DNA from: Myxococcus xanthus | GTDB lineage: Bacteria > Myxococcota > Myxococcia > Myxococcales > Myxococcaceae | Assembly (NCBI RefSeq): GCF_013116825.1 | Contig: NZ_JABFNS010000101.1 | Coordinates: forward strand, 1 to 34,302 | Direction: 5' to 3' | Length of the DNA: 34,302 bases | Shown here: positions 25,833-34,302 of the stretch, one piece after another | Numbering within the stretch: the first letter of the stretch is position 1 | How the letters are laid out: every line of letters starts with the position of its first letter | Notes under the pieces: model-generated | The model's input: only the letters and a program-made list of their open reading frames with translations | What the model was told of the DNA's origin: nothing | Database searches by the model: none | Program-made: the position numbers and the translations under genes

Positions 25833-26027
25833 TCAGTCATGCGTGTGTTTCTCCGCGCGCTCCACCTGCGGCTGAGGCGTCCGCGCCGAGTGCTGACGCA
25901 CCCACATTTCCCAGAGGGCTTCGGCGAGGACGTCCACTACGGCTTCGCGGCGAAGGCGCGCCAGCTCGACCTCTCGCTGCGCAGTTGACTTCGGGCCGAC
26001 GGCCGAAGGCGGCGGCTGGCTACGCAT
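25833..26027 (-). CDS. Small hypothetical protein after the primase-helicase
   Basis: A 64-residue protein. ATG 26027 overlaps the end of the primase-helicase gene and has GGAGG nine bases upstream, inside that gene. The middle is a helix (VELARLRREAVVDVLAEALWEMW). No family recognised. The overlap and ribosome site support a real gene. Confidence 0.6.
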   Translation of the reverse strand: MRSQPPPSAVGPKSTAQREVELARLRREAVVDVLAEALWEMWVRQHSARTPQPQVERAEKHTHD

Positions 26028-29000
26028 TGAAGTAGTCCTCCCCAGAATGCGCGGCATGCCCTCTGTCCGCCCGAGGAAAGTCGTCAGCGGTGACGAGGTT
26101 TGTTTTGGAGAAGTCGACGAGGAAGGCGCGGCGCCGGCTTTCCACGCCAGCGAAGCAGACGCGCTCCCCCATGGCAGCGACGTACCCTCCCTGCCGGTGG
26201 TTCTCCTGCAGCATGCGCCGCAGCGCCTTCACGTCCGCCACCTCACCGCGGTAGTCAATCCGCTTGCAGTGCGCGCGAAAGGCGTCATACGCCGACTCGA
26301 GGTGGACGCAGAGGCGCCCCTCCTTGTCGAAGGTGTAATGGACGCGGTGCCGCACCTCGCCCTGAATCGCCATGACGCCCAGCATTTCGAGGAAGGCGTC
26401 GAGGGCATTCTTCACCCCAGCCTCGGTTTCGAGGACGTCGGCCAATAGGGCTTCCACCGCTTCACGTGCCCCCAAGTCCACGGGCAGCACGCAGCCGCAC
26501 GCCTTCGCGAATTCCTCGAAGAGGTGAATGCCCAACAGCATGGCCACCACGTTGTCGACGACGCGCGGTGGCACCCGCCGTCCCTCCAGGAGGACGTCCG
26601 TCACGGCGCGTGCCACGCGCATGTCTGCGTCGAAGTCCCGGCCCAGGCAAAACTGAATGTAGCGAGGGGCGAAGAGGGGCAAGTCGACGGACTTCAGCTT
26701 CTGGAAGGCCGCGCGGTACTCCGGCAGCAGCACCGTCGCCTTCTCCGGCGTGGCCGTCAGCATTCTCTCTACCAGGGCAGCCTCCTGGGGGCGCGCCTCG
26801 CCGGCAATGCACAAGGGCGCCTGCAGTGGGTAGCTATTCACCTTCAAGTCGGGCCGGCCCCTCTCCTCCGTTTCCCCGCGGTACAGGCGCCGCATGTAGC
26901 GGTGCAGTTGGTTGAGGCGCTGCTGCGGCATGTCGTGGGGCTTGTACTCGTCCACCACCACCGGCACAGAGGTGGTGCAGGACAGCAACTTCACCAGCGC
27001 GAATTCCGTCTCCGTCGCGCGGAAGGCGTCCTTGTGCACCACGCCGAAGAGTCGCCAGAATATTTCCGTGCAGAGAGAGGACTTCCCTCCGCCCTGCGTC
27101 CCGTGAATGAAGAGAAGCGGGAAGGCCCCCACCGCTGCCATGAGGCGCGGCTTCAGCGGCGTCGCGAAAAACCACCCCAGCATGGGCAGCAGCACCTGGG
27201 GCGTGTTGACGCGGGGCAGGTATTCGAAAGCCGTGTGCGCCACCTCGAGGAAGGCCTCGTCGCTGGCCGTCTCGTAGCGCAGGTGGCCCTCCAACGTGGC
27301 CCCGTTGGGTAGGTACACCACGGGGGAGTCGGTGAGGAAGCCCTCCGGCCCCAGAGTGCACCGGGGAGACAGCCACAGCGGCTGCCCCTGGTGCTGGTAA
27401 TAGCCCAGCACTCTCGCCGCAGGCATCCGCGGCACCACCTTGCGCGTCAGCAGGCGCAGCACGCCCTGGACGTTGTTGTCCGTCCCCACCCACTGCATGT
27501 CCCCCAGCGGCAGGTGACGGATGAAGTCCCGCTTCGAGTGGAAGGCCTTCAGCGGCAGCTTCAGCCCCTTCAGGTGCGTCCCATTGTCCGTGCGCGCGTC
27601 CAGCACGTACACCTCCTCGTCTGCCGTTTCGAGGCGGGCTGTCAGCGTGAGGAGGAAGGAGGAGACGCGCTTGGGTGCGTCGTCGTAGCCCTTCACGTAG
27701 TAGCCGTCCGGCCCCTCAAAGACTTCGCCCTCCAGCGCGTCTTCGGCGTCTGCTTCGCGTGTGGAAGGCGCGGGCTTCTTCTGCTGCCCCGCCACCCGGG
27801 CCAGGGCCTTCTGCAGCTTCTCGGCCTCAAGGCCGAAGCGCTGCTGCAGCGACTCCAGGTAGAAGTCGTGCAGCGCGGGGTGCCGGTGGGCAATGGCCTC
27901 AAGTATGGGCTTGAGGCGGTACTCCACCTCCTTCGCCGGCGCGTCCGCGGGCACCTTCTCCACCGCCTTCTCAATGTCGAAGACGGCGTCGTACAACTCG
28001 CACCGGACGCCCGGCTCGCGGTTGACGTGGCAGTACCCCAGCTTCTGCAGCGAGTGGCACGGCGGCGCCACCGTCCCGTCCTCCCGCCCGGTGGCCACCA
28101 CCTTCTCGTAGGCATTGCGGACGTACGCCTTGCCGTCGCGCCCCTTCAGCTTGCCCAGGCCCCGCCTGTCGTACTCCAGGACGAGCTCGGTAATCTCCTC
28201 GAGGCCCAGGCCCTTGTGCGTGAAGAAGCGCACCATGTCGAAAATGGCGACGCTTCTGTCCTCGGCGCCCTCATTCCACAGGCGCTGCACCGGGCCGCAC
28301 ATGTCTACCGGGTGCTCCCAGTCGTACGTGCCCTCCGACGTGCGCCTCGCCTTCACTGTCCCTGGCGCCGCCTCGCTGGAAGCCGGCACCGACATGCGCG
28401 CGGGACGGGGCAGCACTGCCTCCTGATGCGCAGGCGCCCTCTGCAGACACTCCGCGAGGCGCGCATCCTCGACGCGCTCGAAGCCGGAGGTGGCCTGGGC
28501 GACGCGGTGCGGACGCTCGCCGGTGCCGTCCCCCTTCCGGCTGACGGTGCCCACCACCTTGATGATGCGGGCCACGTCGTGGATGGAGTCCACATGCACG
28601 CGTCCGGACTGGAAGCGCGCGCGCACCTCGGCCTCGAAGGCCTTCAGCCCAGCCTGGACTCGCTCTCTGGCCTCCCCCTCCAGCGGTAGCGGCGCCAGCG
28701 CGAACCAGAGCTGCGCCCCGTTGCCGCTCATCATCAGCCGCGGGCGGACGAGGCCCTGCCCCTCGCACCATGCCGCGGCCTCCTCCGCGGCCTGGAGGGC
28801 AACGGCGAGCTCGTCCTCGGTACTGGCCGTGTCCTTCGGGCGCACCGGGTCCAAGTCGAGGACGGTGGCCGTCACGACTTCAATGTCCTTGCTGCCCGCC
28901 CCATTCTTGAGGGGACGAAGGACGTTGGGGGCGAGTTCCAACAAGCGCCGGGGCCGGGGCTGAATGCCCACGTACACGTTGCCGGCGGCGTTGGCCTCCA

Positions 29001-29178
29001 CACAGGCCGTGACGAAGGCGTCCTCGTCGTCGAAGAAGCCGAGGCCCACCACGCCCCCACCACCGGGGCGAATGACGCGGACTTCACTCACCCCGTGCGC
29101 CGCATGGGCCAGCCACCGCCGCGTGGCACGAATGGCCTCGGGGTTGGGCGCAGGAGTCGCGGGAGACACTGCCGTCAC
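26020..29178 (-). CDS. Primase-helicase (AEP-type primase domain plus P-loop ATPase) of a mobile replicon
   Basis: A 1052-residue replication protein. The N-terminal 300 residues look like an archaeo-eukaryotic-type primase: VLDLD (D108/D110), SGNGAQLWF (151-159) and HVDSIHDVARIIKVVGT (D197, R204, K207). A Cys cluster follows (CHSLQKLGYC, GVRC), then a linker. The helicase-like ATPase has Walker A GTQGGGKSS (about 690) and Walker B VVVDEY (about 740). GTG 29178 lies six bases after the SF2 helicase stop, with AGGGG nine bases upstream. Such fusions prime and unwind DNA for phages, satellites and plasmids. It is the core of the replication module. Confidence 0.85.
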   Translation of the reverse strand: MTAVSPATPAPNPEAIRATRRWLAHAAHGVSEVRVIRPGGGGVVGLGFFDDEDAFVTACVEANAAGNVYVGIQPRPRRLLELAPNVLRPLKNGAGSKDIEVVTATVLDLDPVRPKDTASTEDELAVALQAAEEAAAWCEGQGLVRPRLMMSGNGAQLWFALAPLPLEGEARERVQAGLKAFEAEVRARFQSGRVHVDSIHDVARIIKVVGTVSRKGDGTGERPHRVAQATSGFERVEDARLAECLQRAPAHQEAVLPRPARMSVPASSEAAPGTVKARRTSEGTYDWEHPVDMCGPVQRLWNEGAEDRSVAIFDMVRFFTHKGLGLEEITELVLEYDRRGLGKLKGRDGKAYVRNAYEKVVATGREDGTVAPPCHSLQKLGYCHVNREPGVRCELYDAVFDIEKAVEKVPADAPAKEVEYRLKPILEAIAHRHPALHDFYLESLQQRFGLEAEKLQKALARVAGQQKKPAPSTREADAEDALEGEVFEGPDGYYVKGYDDAPKRVSSFLLTLTARLETADEEVYVLDARTDNGTHLKGLKLPLKAFHSKRDFIRHLPLGDMQWVGTDNNVQGVLRLLTRKVVPRMPAARVLGYYQHQGQPLWLSPRCTLGPEGFLTDSPVVYLPNGATLEGHLRYETASDEAFLEVAHTAFEYLPRVNTPQVLLPMLGWFFATPLKPRLMAAVGAFPLLFIHGTQGGGKSSLCTEIFWRLFGVVHKDAFRATETEFALVKLLSCTTSVPVVVDEYKPHDMPQQRLNQLHRYMRRLYRGETEERGRPDLKVNSYPLQAPLCIAGEARPQEAALVERMLTATPEKATVLLPEYRAAFQKLKSVDLPLFAPRYIQFCLGRDFDADMRVARAVTDVLLEGRRVPPRVVDNVVAMLLGIHLFEEFAKACGCVLPVDLGAREAVEALLADVLETEAGVKNALDAFLEMLGVMAIQGEVRHRVHYTFDKEGRLCVHLESAYDAFRAHCKRIDYRGEVADVKALRRMLQENHRQGGYVAAMGERVCFAGVESRRRAFLVDFSKTNLVTADDFPRADRGHAAHSGEDYFNA

Positions 29179-29184
29179 GAGTCG

Positions 29185-30708
29185 CTACCCCTTCGCCGCC
29201 CGCCGCGGTGCAGCCGCAGCCACCGGGGCTGTGCCCAGCACCTGCGCGTACTGCTGTCGGCGCTCGGCATGGTGACGCCGGAGGAGGGGCACCTGCCCGT
29301 CGACGAAGTCGAAGAGGACGGCGCTCTTCTTCTCGGGGTGGGGGCGCATGAGGCGGCCCAGGCGCTGCACCGTGCGCCCCCGGGCGCGGCTCGGGTAGGC
29401 CAGGAAGACGCGGGACAGGCGCGGCACGTCGAGGCCCTCGTCAGCAAGGCTTGTGGCCACGAGGACGGACACACGCCCCGCGCGGGCCTTGTCCAGGAGG
29501 GCCTTGCGCTCCTCGCGCGACACCTCGCTCGTCAGCGCCGCGGCCGGCAGGCCCGTGGCCGACAGGCGCTGCGCCAGCAATTCGCAATGCGCCACCCGGC
29601 CCGTGAGGACGAGGCACAGGTGGCCCGCCCAGGCCTCGCGGGCCACGGCGCCGAGAATGAGGTTGTTGCGCTCCTTGTCCTCCGCCAGCGCCTCCAGCAT
29701 GGGCATGTAGTCCGCCGCGCCGAAGTAGGGGTAGTCGAAGGCCGTCTCCACGGTGCGCACCTCGGGCACCACCAGCACACCGCGAGAGACGAGCTCCTCA
29801 TGGGAGACGACGGCCAGGGTGGAGCCCAGGTACAGGCGCAGCAACGGCGTCAGCCCGTCCTCCCTCTCCGGCGTGGCCGTCAGGCCCAGCCGGTAGCGCG
29901 CCGGGCTGCAATCCACCAGGCGGTAGAAGGCGCTGGCGGCCACGTGGTGGGCCTCGTCGAGAATGAGGAAGCCGAAGCGCGCGAGGAAGTCCGCCAGCCG
30001 CGTCTCGTCCCAGCGGGCCAGGGACTGCACCACGGCCACGGTAATGGGGCGCACCGCCTCCTCCCCCGCCCCCACGAGGCCGGCCTCCTGGCCCAGGCGC
30101 TCGCTAATGTGCTGTCGCCACTGTTCGGCCAAGTCCAACGTGTGGACGAGGACGAGTGTCGGCGTCCGGAGGCGCGCCATGGCCCCTACCGCCAGAACGC
30201 TCTTCCCCGCCCCGCAGGGCAGCACCACCGTGCCCTGCGTCCCCTTCACCAGCTTCTCCACGGCCGCGGCCTGGTAGTCCCGCAGCGGCACCGTGGGCAT
30301 GGGAGGCAGGCGCTCTCTGGGGAGAGTCCGCGCGTCCTCCAGGGCCAGGGTGAGGCCGGCCTCGGCGGCCAGGCGCCGCAGGAGGTGAGTGGCCCCGCGG
30401 GGTAGCCGCACCTCCCCACCCTCCTGCTTGAGGAAGTACAGCGTCTCAGGCTCGCTGCCCGGGCGCTTCCCCAGCCGCACCAACTTCCAGTACGCGGGGT
30501 TGGGCAGGCAGAGGGCCTTCAGCAGGCCCTCCAGCAGCTTCGGTGGCACGTCTGCCGCCGCGAGGCGCAGCCCGGAGTCTACCAGGACGCGCAGGGTGGC
30601 GGCCCCCGGAGAGGTGGACGGCGCCGGCCCAATGCGCCGGCTTGGACTGGGGCTGGCTGAGGGCAATGCCCTCCCGGCCCCGAAGGTTTCGGAGTGGTGG
30701 TTCTGCAT
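29185..30708 (-). CDS. SF2 DEAH helicase, XPB/RAD25-like
   Basis: A 507-residue helicase. Motifs in order: RDYQAAAVEKL (Q-like), PCGAGKS (164-170), DEAH (251-254), LTATP (276-280), VLVATSLADEGLD, and QRLGRLMRP (motif VI). The N-terminal 130 residues hold a damage-recognition-like segment as in XPB/UvsW proteins. ATG 30708 has AAGGA seven bases upstream. It precedes the primase-helicase by six bases and likely unwinds or remodels DNA during element replication or recombination, in the manner of UvsW. Confidence 0.92.
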   Translation of the reverse strand: MQNHHSETFGAGRALPSASPSPSRRIGPAPSTSPGAATLRVLVDSGLRLAAADVPPKLLEGLLKALCLPNPAYWKLVRLGKRPGSEPETLYFLKQEGGEVRLPRGATHLLRRLAAEAGLTLALEDARTLPRERLPPMPTVPLRDYQAAAVEKLVKGTQGTVVLPCGAGKSVLAVGAMARLRTPTLVLVHTLDLAEQWRQHISERLGQEAGLVGAGEEAVRPITVAVVQSLARWDETRLADFLARFGFLILDEAHHVAASAFYRLVDCSPARYRLGLTATPEREDGLTPLLRLYLGSTLAVVSHEELVSRGVLVVPEVRTVETAFDYPYFGAADYMPMLEALAEDKERNNLILGAVAREAWAGHLCLVLTGRVAHCELLAQRLSATGLPAAALTSEVSREERKALLDKARAGRVSVLVATSLADEGLDVPRLSRVFLAYPSRARGRTVQRLGRLMRPHPEKKSAVLFDFVDGQVPLLRRHHAERRQQYAQVLGTAPVAAAAPRRAAKG

Positions 30709-30785
30709 ATGAATTCCTTTGGGAAGGTGCGCGGGCGTTGGCCTTCAGCCCTGCGCGTCATGTGTTGCCGCGGACGAGGTTCCCC

Positions 30786-31511
30786 TCAGCCCGCGAATGG
30801 GTCGACGTCTGCCGAGGCTTCGGGCGGCGCGTAGCGGGCGACGAGGGACTGGACGAAGGCGTGCGCCTCCTCGCCGCGCGTTGCCGGCACGTCCCGAATC
30901 CGCTGCACGCCGAAGTGCTGGAGGAAGCGGTCCACCGCCTCGCGCGGGAGGGACTTCAGCTGCGCCGCCAGCGCCTGCGCTGCGGCAACGTCCACTGGCG
31001 CTGCCCTTGGGCTTTCGGTAGTCGGCGGGGCGCCGTCCTCCTCGGCTTCCGCCGCGTACAGCTTCGCCAGGTTGTGCAGGCGCAGGGCATGGAAGGCGGA
31101 GGACTCCTCCGGCGTCAACTGACGCTCGGGCAGCAAGGAGTACGTCGTCTTCGGGTCCTTCGCCGCCCCACGTCGCTTCACTTCAAAGGCCCACTTCTCC
31201 AGGCCGTACTTCGCCCGCAGCTGACGCACGTCCTTGAATACCGCCACACCCATCTCCAGCACCTTCACCTCGCGGGTGTCGAAGAGGGCCACGTTGAGGG
31301 CCACGCGCAGCGAGGGCTTGTGCCCCTGGGCCCGCAGCTTCTCGTCGTAGAGGACGTACTTGCCCTCGTGAAACACCACCTCGCGCGGGTGCGGCTCTCC
31401 GAGGAAAACCACCACCGCCGTGTCCCCGTCATTCACCAGCTTCAGCCAGGCGCCCCCGGCCTGCTCGTGCCGCTTCGCCAACTCCTCCGTCTGCTCCCAC
31501 ATGTTCGCCAT
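30786..31511 (-). CDS. Phage-type ssDNA-binding-like protein
   Basis: A 241-residue protein. The N-terminal part (WLKLVNDGDTAVVVFLGEP, then HEGKYVLYDEKL, LRVALNVALFDTREVKVLEMG) resembles phage single-stranded DNA-binding proteins: an OB-fold-like beta domain with basic residues. The C-terminal part is acidic and ends DVDPFAG, the kind of tail used to recruit partners. Position next to helicase and primase genes supports this. The start ATG 31511 has GGAGG ten bases upstream. The assignment is from pattern and context only. Confidence 0.55.
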   Translation of the reverse strand: MANMWEQTEELAKRHEQAGGAWLKLVNDGDTAVVVFLGEPHPREVVFHEGKYVLYDEKLRAQGHKPSLRVALNVALFDTREVKVLEMGVAVFKDVRQLRAKYGLEKWAFEVKRRGAAKDPKTTYSLLPERQLTPEESSAFHALRLHNLAKLYAAEAEEDGAPPTTESPRAAPVDVAAAQALAAQLKSLPREAVDRFLQHFGVQRIRDVPATRGEEAHAFVQSLVARYAPPEASADVDPFAG

Positions 31512-31516
31512 GGACG

Positions 31517-31819
31517 TCAGGCCTCCTTCGCCGCGGCGTTTTCGCGCCGGTACACGGAAAACAACTCGGTGCCGTCCTCCGCGCAGCCCGCCGCCTCAAT
31601 GTGGAAGTCGGCGTCGGTGTCCACCACCTGCTGAAACTCCCAGCGGCGGAAGAGGCCCGGCAGGCGGACGAAGTCGTTGTCCTCCGGCGTGCGCCAGGCG
31701 TCCGTGACCTTCGCGCTTCCTTGGGGGCGCGTGTGGACGCGAGGTTGTGCAGGAGAATCCCCCAGAGGGACTCGGGCGAGTGCGAGTACACCGGTGCCCA
31801 GCAGCATTGTCATATTCAT
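31517..31819 (-). CDS. Small hypothetical protein of the replicon operon
   Basis: A 100-residue protein from ATG 31819, with AAAGG six bases upstream (the GTG 31888 frame start is less likely). The N-terminal segment is mildly hydrophobic (MTMLLGTGVLALA). The rest has RLPGLFRRWEFQQVVDTDADF and HIEAAGCAEDGTELF. No family recognised. Its stop lies five bases before the ssDNA-binding-like gene. Confidence 0.55.
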   Translation of the reverse strand: MNMTMLLGTGVLALARVPLGDSPAQPRVHTRPQGSAKVTDAWRTPEDNDFVRLPGLFRRWEFQQVVDTDADFHIEAAGCAEDGTELFSVYRRENAAAKEA

Positions 31820-31948
31820 TGAGTGCCTTTCAGGGCCTCCGCGGCCCCTCTTCATACAAATGCGGTGTTTCAAGCCCCCGTGGGACACCGGACATTTATT
31901 GGTGAATTCTTTTTGAGTTCGGGTGCGTCGCAGGTGACGTCCGTCTCG

Positions 31949-32785
31949 TCACGCCGCTGTGTCGTCGGAGTCCTCCGCAGCTTCCATTTCCCTGCGCAGG
32001 CGCAGCAGGGCGCGCTGGAAGCGCTTCCGGGCCACCGCGGGCTTCAGCCCCAAGCGCACGCCGACTACCGACTGCTCCTCGTCCAGCAGGAGGACGGACA
32101 GCACCAGCTTCGCGTCCATGGGGGCCAGCAGGTGGAGCCACTTCGCCAGGGACTCCACCTGCATCCTCACTGAGAGGCCCACCTCAGAGAGGGCCGGGGA
32201 AAGCGCCACCGCCTCGGAGACTGATTCCTCCCTCTCGCGGTACCGGCTGTACCGTGCGTCTTCGGTACGGGCACGCCGCCACGCGTCCATGACGTCGCGC
32301 TCCGTGCTGCGCACGAGTGTCGCGGCCACGCGCTGGGTGGTGTCCAGGTTGAGGCGTTTCACCAACGCGGTGAAGGCCGTGGCCAGGGCGGAGGCGAGCT
32401 CGTCGGCCGCACCAGTGAAGTACTTCAGCCGCCGCTGGTACACGGCGTCCAACCCCGGCCACAGCCCCAGCCACAGCAGCGGCCAGGCCACCTCAGAGGC
32501 CACGTCCCCCTGCGCCAGCCTCACCAGCCCCGAGTAGAGGCCATTCTTCTCGTCGGCGGGCACGTCCGGGCTGACGAGGTAGCTGACGAGGCCCTCGGGC
32601 CCGGCAAAGGCCTCAAGGCACGCCTGGTGCAACTTCGCCGCGTCGAATGCGCGCTTTGCTTGGACTGTCTGGAGGGCGGTACCGAATCCCTCGTGCAGTG
32701 TCTTCCAGCACCTTCTCACTATGGAATGCCTGTCCGGCCGGGCGTCCTGCACGAAGCAGGGGCCGGTTGGAATGGAGGCAGTCAT
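31949..32785 (-). CDS. Sigma-70-like factor of the mobile element
   Basis: A 278-residue protein. The centre (LATAFTALVKRLNL, VAATLVRSTERDVMDAWRR) resembles sigma region 2, and the end (LLLDEEQSVVGVRLGLKPAV, ARKRFQRALLRLR) is a region-4 helix-turn-helix typical of ECF-type sigma factors. The N-terminal 100 residues (LWPGLDAVYQRRLKYF nearby) are unassigned. ATG 32785 has only GGGG directly before it; a later start is possible. As first gene of the replication train, it could direct RNA polymerase to element promoters. Confidence 0.65.
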   Translation of the reverse strand: MTASIPTGPCFVQDARPDRHSIVRRCWKTLHEGFGTALQTVQAKRAFDAAKLHQACLEAFAGPEGLVSYLVSPDVPADEKNGLYSGLVRLAQGDVASEVAWPLLWLGLWPGLDAVYQRRLKYFTGAADELASALATAFTALVKRLNLDTTQRVAATLVRSTERDVMDAWRRARTEDARYSRYREREESVSEAVALSPALSEVGLSVRMQVESLAKWLHLLAPMDAKLVLSVLLLDEEQSVVGVRLGLKPAVARKRFQRALLRLRREMEAAEDSDDTAA

Positions 32786-32931
32786 GCCCCGTGGAAACCG
32801 ACGACGGCCCTTCCGCCGGCCACCTGCACACGGCAGCGGCGGAAGTGGGCGTCGCTTCGCTTGCGGTGAGGCCGGGCTACGCTAACCGGCGCGCCTGCGC
32901 GCGGTAGCACGCGACGGACGGAGGACAGCAG

Positions 32932-33189
32932 GTGCCGTCCACGCGGTGCGAGTTTGCCGCCGCGGGCGGGGCACGCGTAGAGGCGGCGCGGCGCGCCGCC
33001 CTGGCTGGCGTATTCTGTGGCTTCAGCTTCACGGACTTCCCCCTCCTTCGTCGCTACAGCGGCGACGGGACTCCCCCTTCAACGGCCTGGCGGGACGTGA
33101 CTCCTGCGGCCAGCGTCCTCCTTCACGGCAAAGCCCGCGGGCCTCAATTCGGGGACATGCGCGCCCCCTGCGACATCCATGCCCAGTGA
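32932..33189 (+). CDS. Possible small protein (doubtful)
   Basis: An 85-codon ORF from GTG 32932 with a strong GGAGG seven bases upstream. The product is Ala/Arg-rich at first and then less biased (LAGVFCGFSFTDFPLLRRYS). No family recognised. The good ribosome site is the only positive sign. Confidence 0.3.
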   Translation: MPSTRCEFAAAGGARVEAARRAALAGVFCGFSFTDFPLLRRYSGDGTPPSTAWRDVTPAASVLLHGKARGPQFGDMRAPCDIHAQ

Positions 33190-33269
33190 CGCACAGTCCG
33201 GCCGCACGCACCTGCGCCGGCTGAATTCACACACTGCGTAGCAAGGCTGCCGACACAGTCTGGGACGTG

Positions 33270-33880
33270 TGTCCACACAGGGAGACGTGCGCCATGTGAA
33301 ACACAGCTTCACTATGTATCAACAGGCCGAGTCGCGGGCCGAAGGACGTGGCCACGCAACACGAGGCCTTCTGGCTTTTCAGGCCACGCCCGGTTTCAAG
33401 TCCTGGACCGCGCTTGGCCTGGGGCGCTGGTGTCATCTCGGAGGCCGGCCTCTTCACACCCTTGCCGCTGGCTGGACTCCACCGAGGCATTTCCCTCTCT
33501 GAGGACAGCCTCCCGGCGCAGGTGGACGGCCGCGTGGACACCTGGGACAGGGCCGGGACAGCACCTTGTCCACCCCTCTTTGCCTCTAACTATCCATTAT
33601 TATTATATATTTATCTAGTTAACTACTAAGTGGACAACATGGACAGCTTTCTACGGGTACCCCTATTGAGGCAGCGCCGAATCTCCCTGGCCCAAAACCT
33701 GTAAAAGCAGTCGCGGGGAAGCTGGCTTACAAAAGTAGCCCTACCCCTCAAAATGCTGTCCACCTGTCCACTTCGGTATAACTCCATGGGATTGCTGAGG
33801 AATTCGGCGGACACACCGGCGTCCAGCAGGTGGCCAGGTGGACAGCACTCCATGGCCCCTCGCGAAAACGTGCCTGTCCA
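33270..33880. repeat. Iteron-like TGTCCAC/GTGGACA boxes
   Basis: Exact heptamers occur at 33270, 33567, 33757 and 33765 (TGTCCAC) and at 33534, 33630 and 33838 (GTGGACA). Near matches lie at 33522, 33640 and 33875. Two are in tandem with an 8-base period (33757 and 33765). They flank the AT-rich core. Spacing is irregular and both orientations occur, as in initiator or regulator binding sites. Confidence 0.65.
33587..33630. other. AT-rich core, possible replication origin unwinding element
   Basis: A stretch of about 44 bases made almost only of A and T, including TATTATTATATATTTATC and GTTAAC, in a genome otherwise very GC-rich. A GTGGACA box abuts its right edge. Together with the boxes around it and the primase/helicase genes downstream, it fits a DNA unwinding element; a strong promoter region is the alternative. 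Confidence 0.5.
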
Positions 33881-34105
33881 TGTCCCCGAATTCAGGGACG
33901 GTGCCTTTGTACCGCCGCGACGTGTGTCAGCAGTTCAAACGCATTCATGAGAGGGCTACCTGCGCCTTCCATGTGAAGAGACACGCGTGCCTGGGCTCCG
34001 CCGAAATCCGAAAAGAATTCGCTCTAAATCCGCCCATGTCCCACGTCGCCTCAAGGCACCGCATTTACCTTGTAGCGGCAACGCACACGCCGCCGGACAC
34101 TGCGG

Positions 34106-34302
34106 ATGGCCCTCACCCACCACCTTCAACCCACGACTGCCCCTCAGCGCCCCGCCGGCGTGACGTGCGAGACGTACGTCCGCGGTGAGGACAAGCGCTG
34201 CCGGCACTACCTCGCCAACGGCGGCTGCGCCCTGCCTGGCGTGGGCACGTGCACCGAGTGGCTCAAGGTGAATCGCCAGGCCCGGCCTCATCGTGACGTG
34301 CC
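34106..34302 (+). CDS. Cys-rich hypothetical protein (5' part, cut by window end)
   Basis: An open frame from ATG 34106 running past the window end, at least 65 residues. It has Cys at regular places (VTCETYVRGEDKRCRHYLA, then GGCALPGVGTCTEWLKVN), suggesting a small zinc- or iron-sulfur-binding unit. The ribosome site is weak. It is transcribed away from the replication train and is probably another element gene. Confidence 0.55.
   Translation, partial: MALTHHLQPTTAPQRPAGVTCETYVRGEDKRCRHYLANGGCALPGVGTCTEWLKVNRQARPHRDV

Larger units (their letters stand above)
32786..34105. other. Gene-poor control region of the mobile element
   Basis: About 1.3 kb upstream of the sigma-like gene and of the partial plus-strand gene. 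It holds one doubtful small ORF, a set of TGTCCAC/GTGGACA boxes from 33270 to 33880, and an AT-rich core at 33587-33630. No sure gene is visible. It probably carries the divergent promoters and may carry the replication origin. Confidence 0.55.

Noticed and set aside
27391..28689. 432-codon plus-strand ORF opposite the primase-helicase
   Set aside because: Antisense shadow of a gene with clear primase and ATPase motifs.
33270..33880. CRISPR array
   Set aside because: The repeats are only 7-8 bases, irregularly spaced and in both orientations; no cas genes are present.
33838..34188. 116-codon plus ORF next to the partial Cys-rich gene
   Set aside because: It overlaps the Cys-rich gene in another frame and lacks coding bias.

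Overview
The window looks like a contig from a myxobacterium (order Myxococcales, Myxococcus/Corallococcus-like). The base composition is high in GC, and several lineage marks are present: a MYXO-CTERM-type sorting tail on a secreted phosphoesterase, a DUF2381 (TIGR02268) protein, Hanks-type Ser/Thr kinases, and Cys-rich lipoproteins. The left edge is a true contig end, because bases 10-43 match a sequencing-library adapter.

Layout. (1) 152-5525: a secreted metallophosphoesterase; a scarred metal-efflux remnant (the N-terminus of a TonB-dependent receptor joined to the C-terminus of a CusA/CzcA-type RND pump, followed by a frameshifted P-II gene); and a compact arsenic operon arsR-acr3-arsC-arsN2-like on the minus strand. 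(2) 5526-6926: a gene-poor stretch holding a strong intrinsic terminator behind a long hairpin (possible small RNA), inverted repeats, and two doubtful small ORFs. (3) 6927-11670: a cluster of toxin/nuclease-type proteins, namely a PIN-like protein, a zinc-finger/HEPN-RES protein with its own promoter and dyad, and a separate HEPN-domain protein. This is a candidate defence locus. (4) 11809-16097: small hypothetical genes, a Cys-rich repeat lipoprotein, an eCIS-core (DUF4157-like) protein with a partner lipoprotein, and gene remnants. (5) 16251-22364: a signalling block with a DUF2381 protein, an active-looking Ser/Thr kinase carrying a lipoprotein-like C-terminus, two tandem XRE regulators, a pseudokinase and a DUF6210-like protein. 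(6) 22480-34302: part of a mobile replicon. A long minus-strand gene train encodes a sigma-like factor, an ssDNA-binding-like protein, an SF2 helicase, a primase-helicase, a DUF2924 protein, a large serine recombinase and DNA-binding accessory proteins. Upstream of it is an AT-rich segment flanked by repeated TGTCCAC boxes that looks like a replication origin or control region, followed by the start of a plus-strand Cys-rich gene cut by the window edge.

How the parts work together. The ars operon forms a complete sensing, reduction and efflux unit with an acetyltransferase. The kinase, XRE and pseudokinase genes look like one signalling neighbourhood. The replicon genes supply initiation, priming, unwinding, ssDNA protection and site-specific integration, without any capsid or tail genes in view. 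The strongest candidates for undescribed biology are the RES/PIN/HEPN cluster and the self-replicating integrative element with its own sigma-like protein. All functions are read from sequence motifs only; no database search was run.
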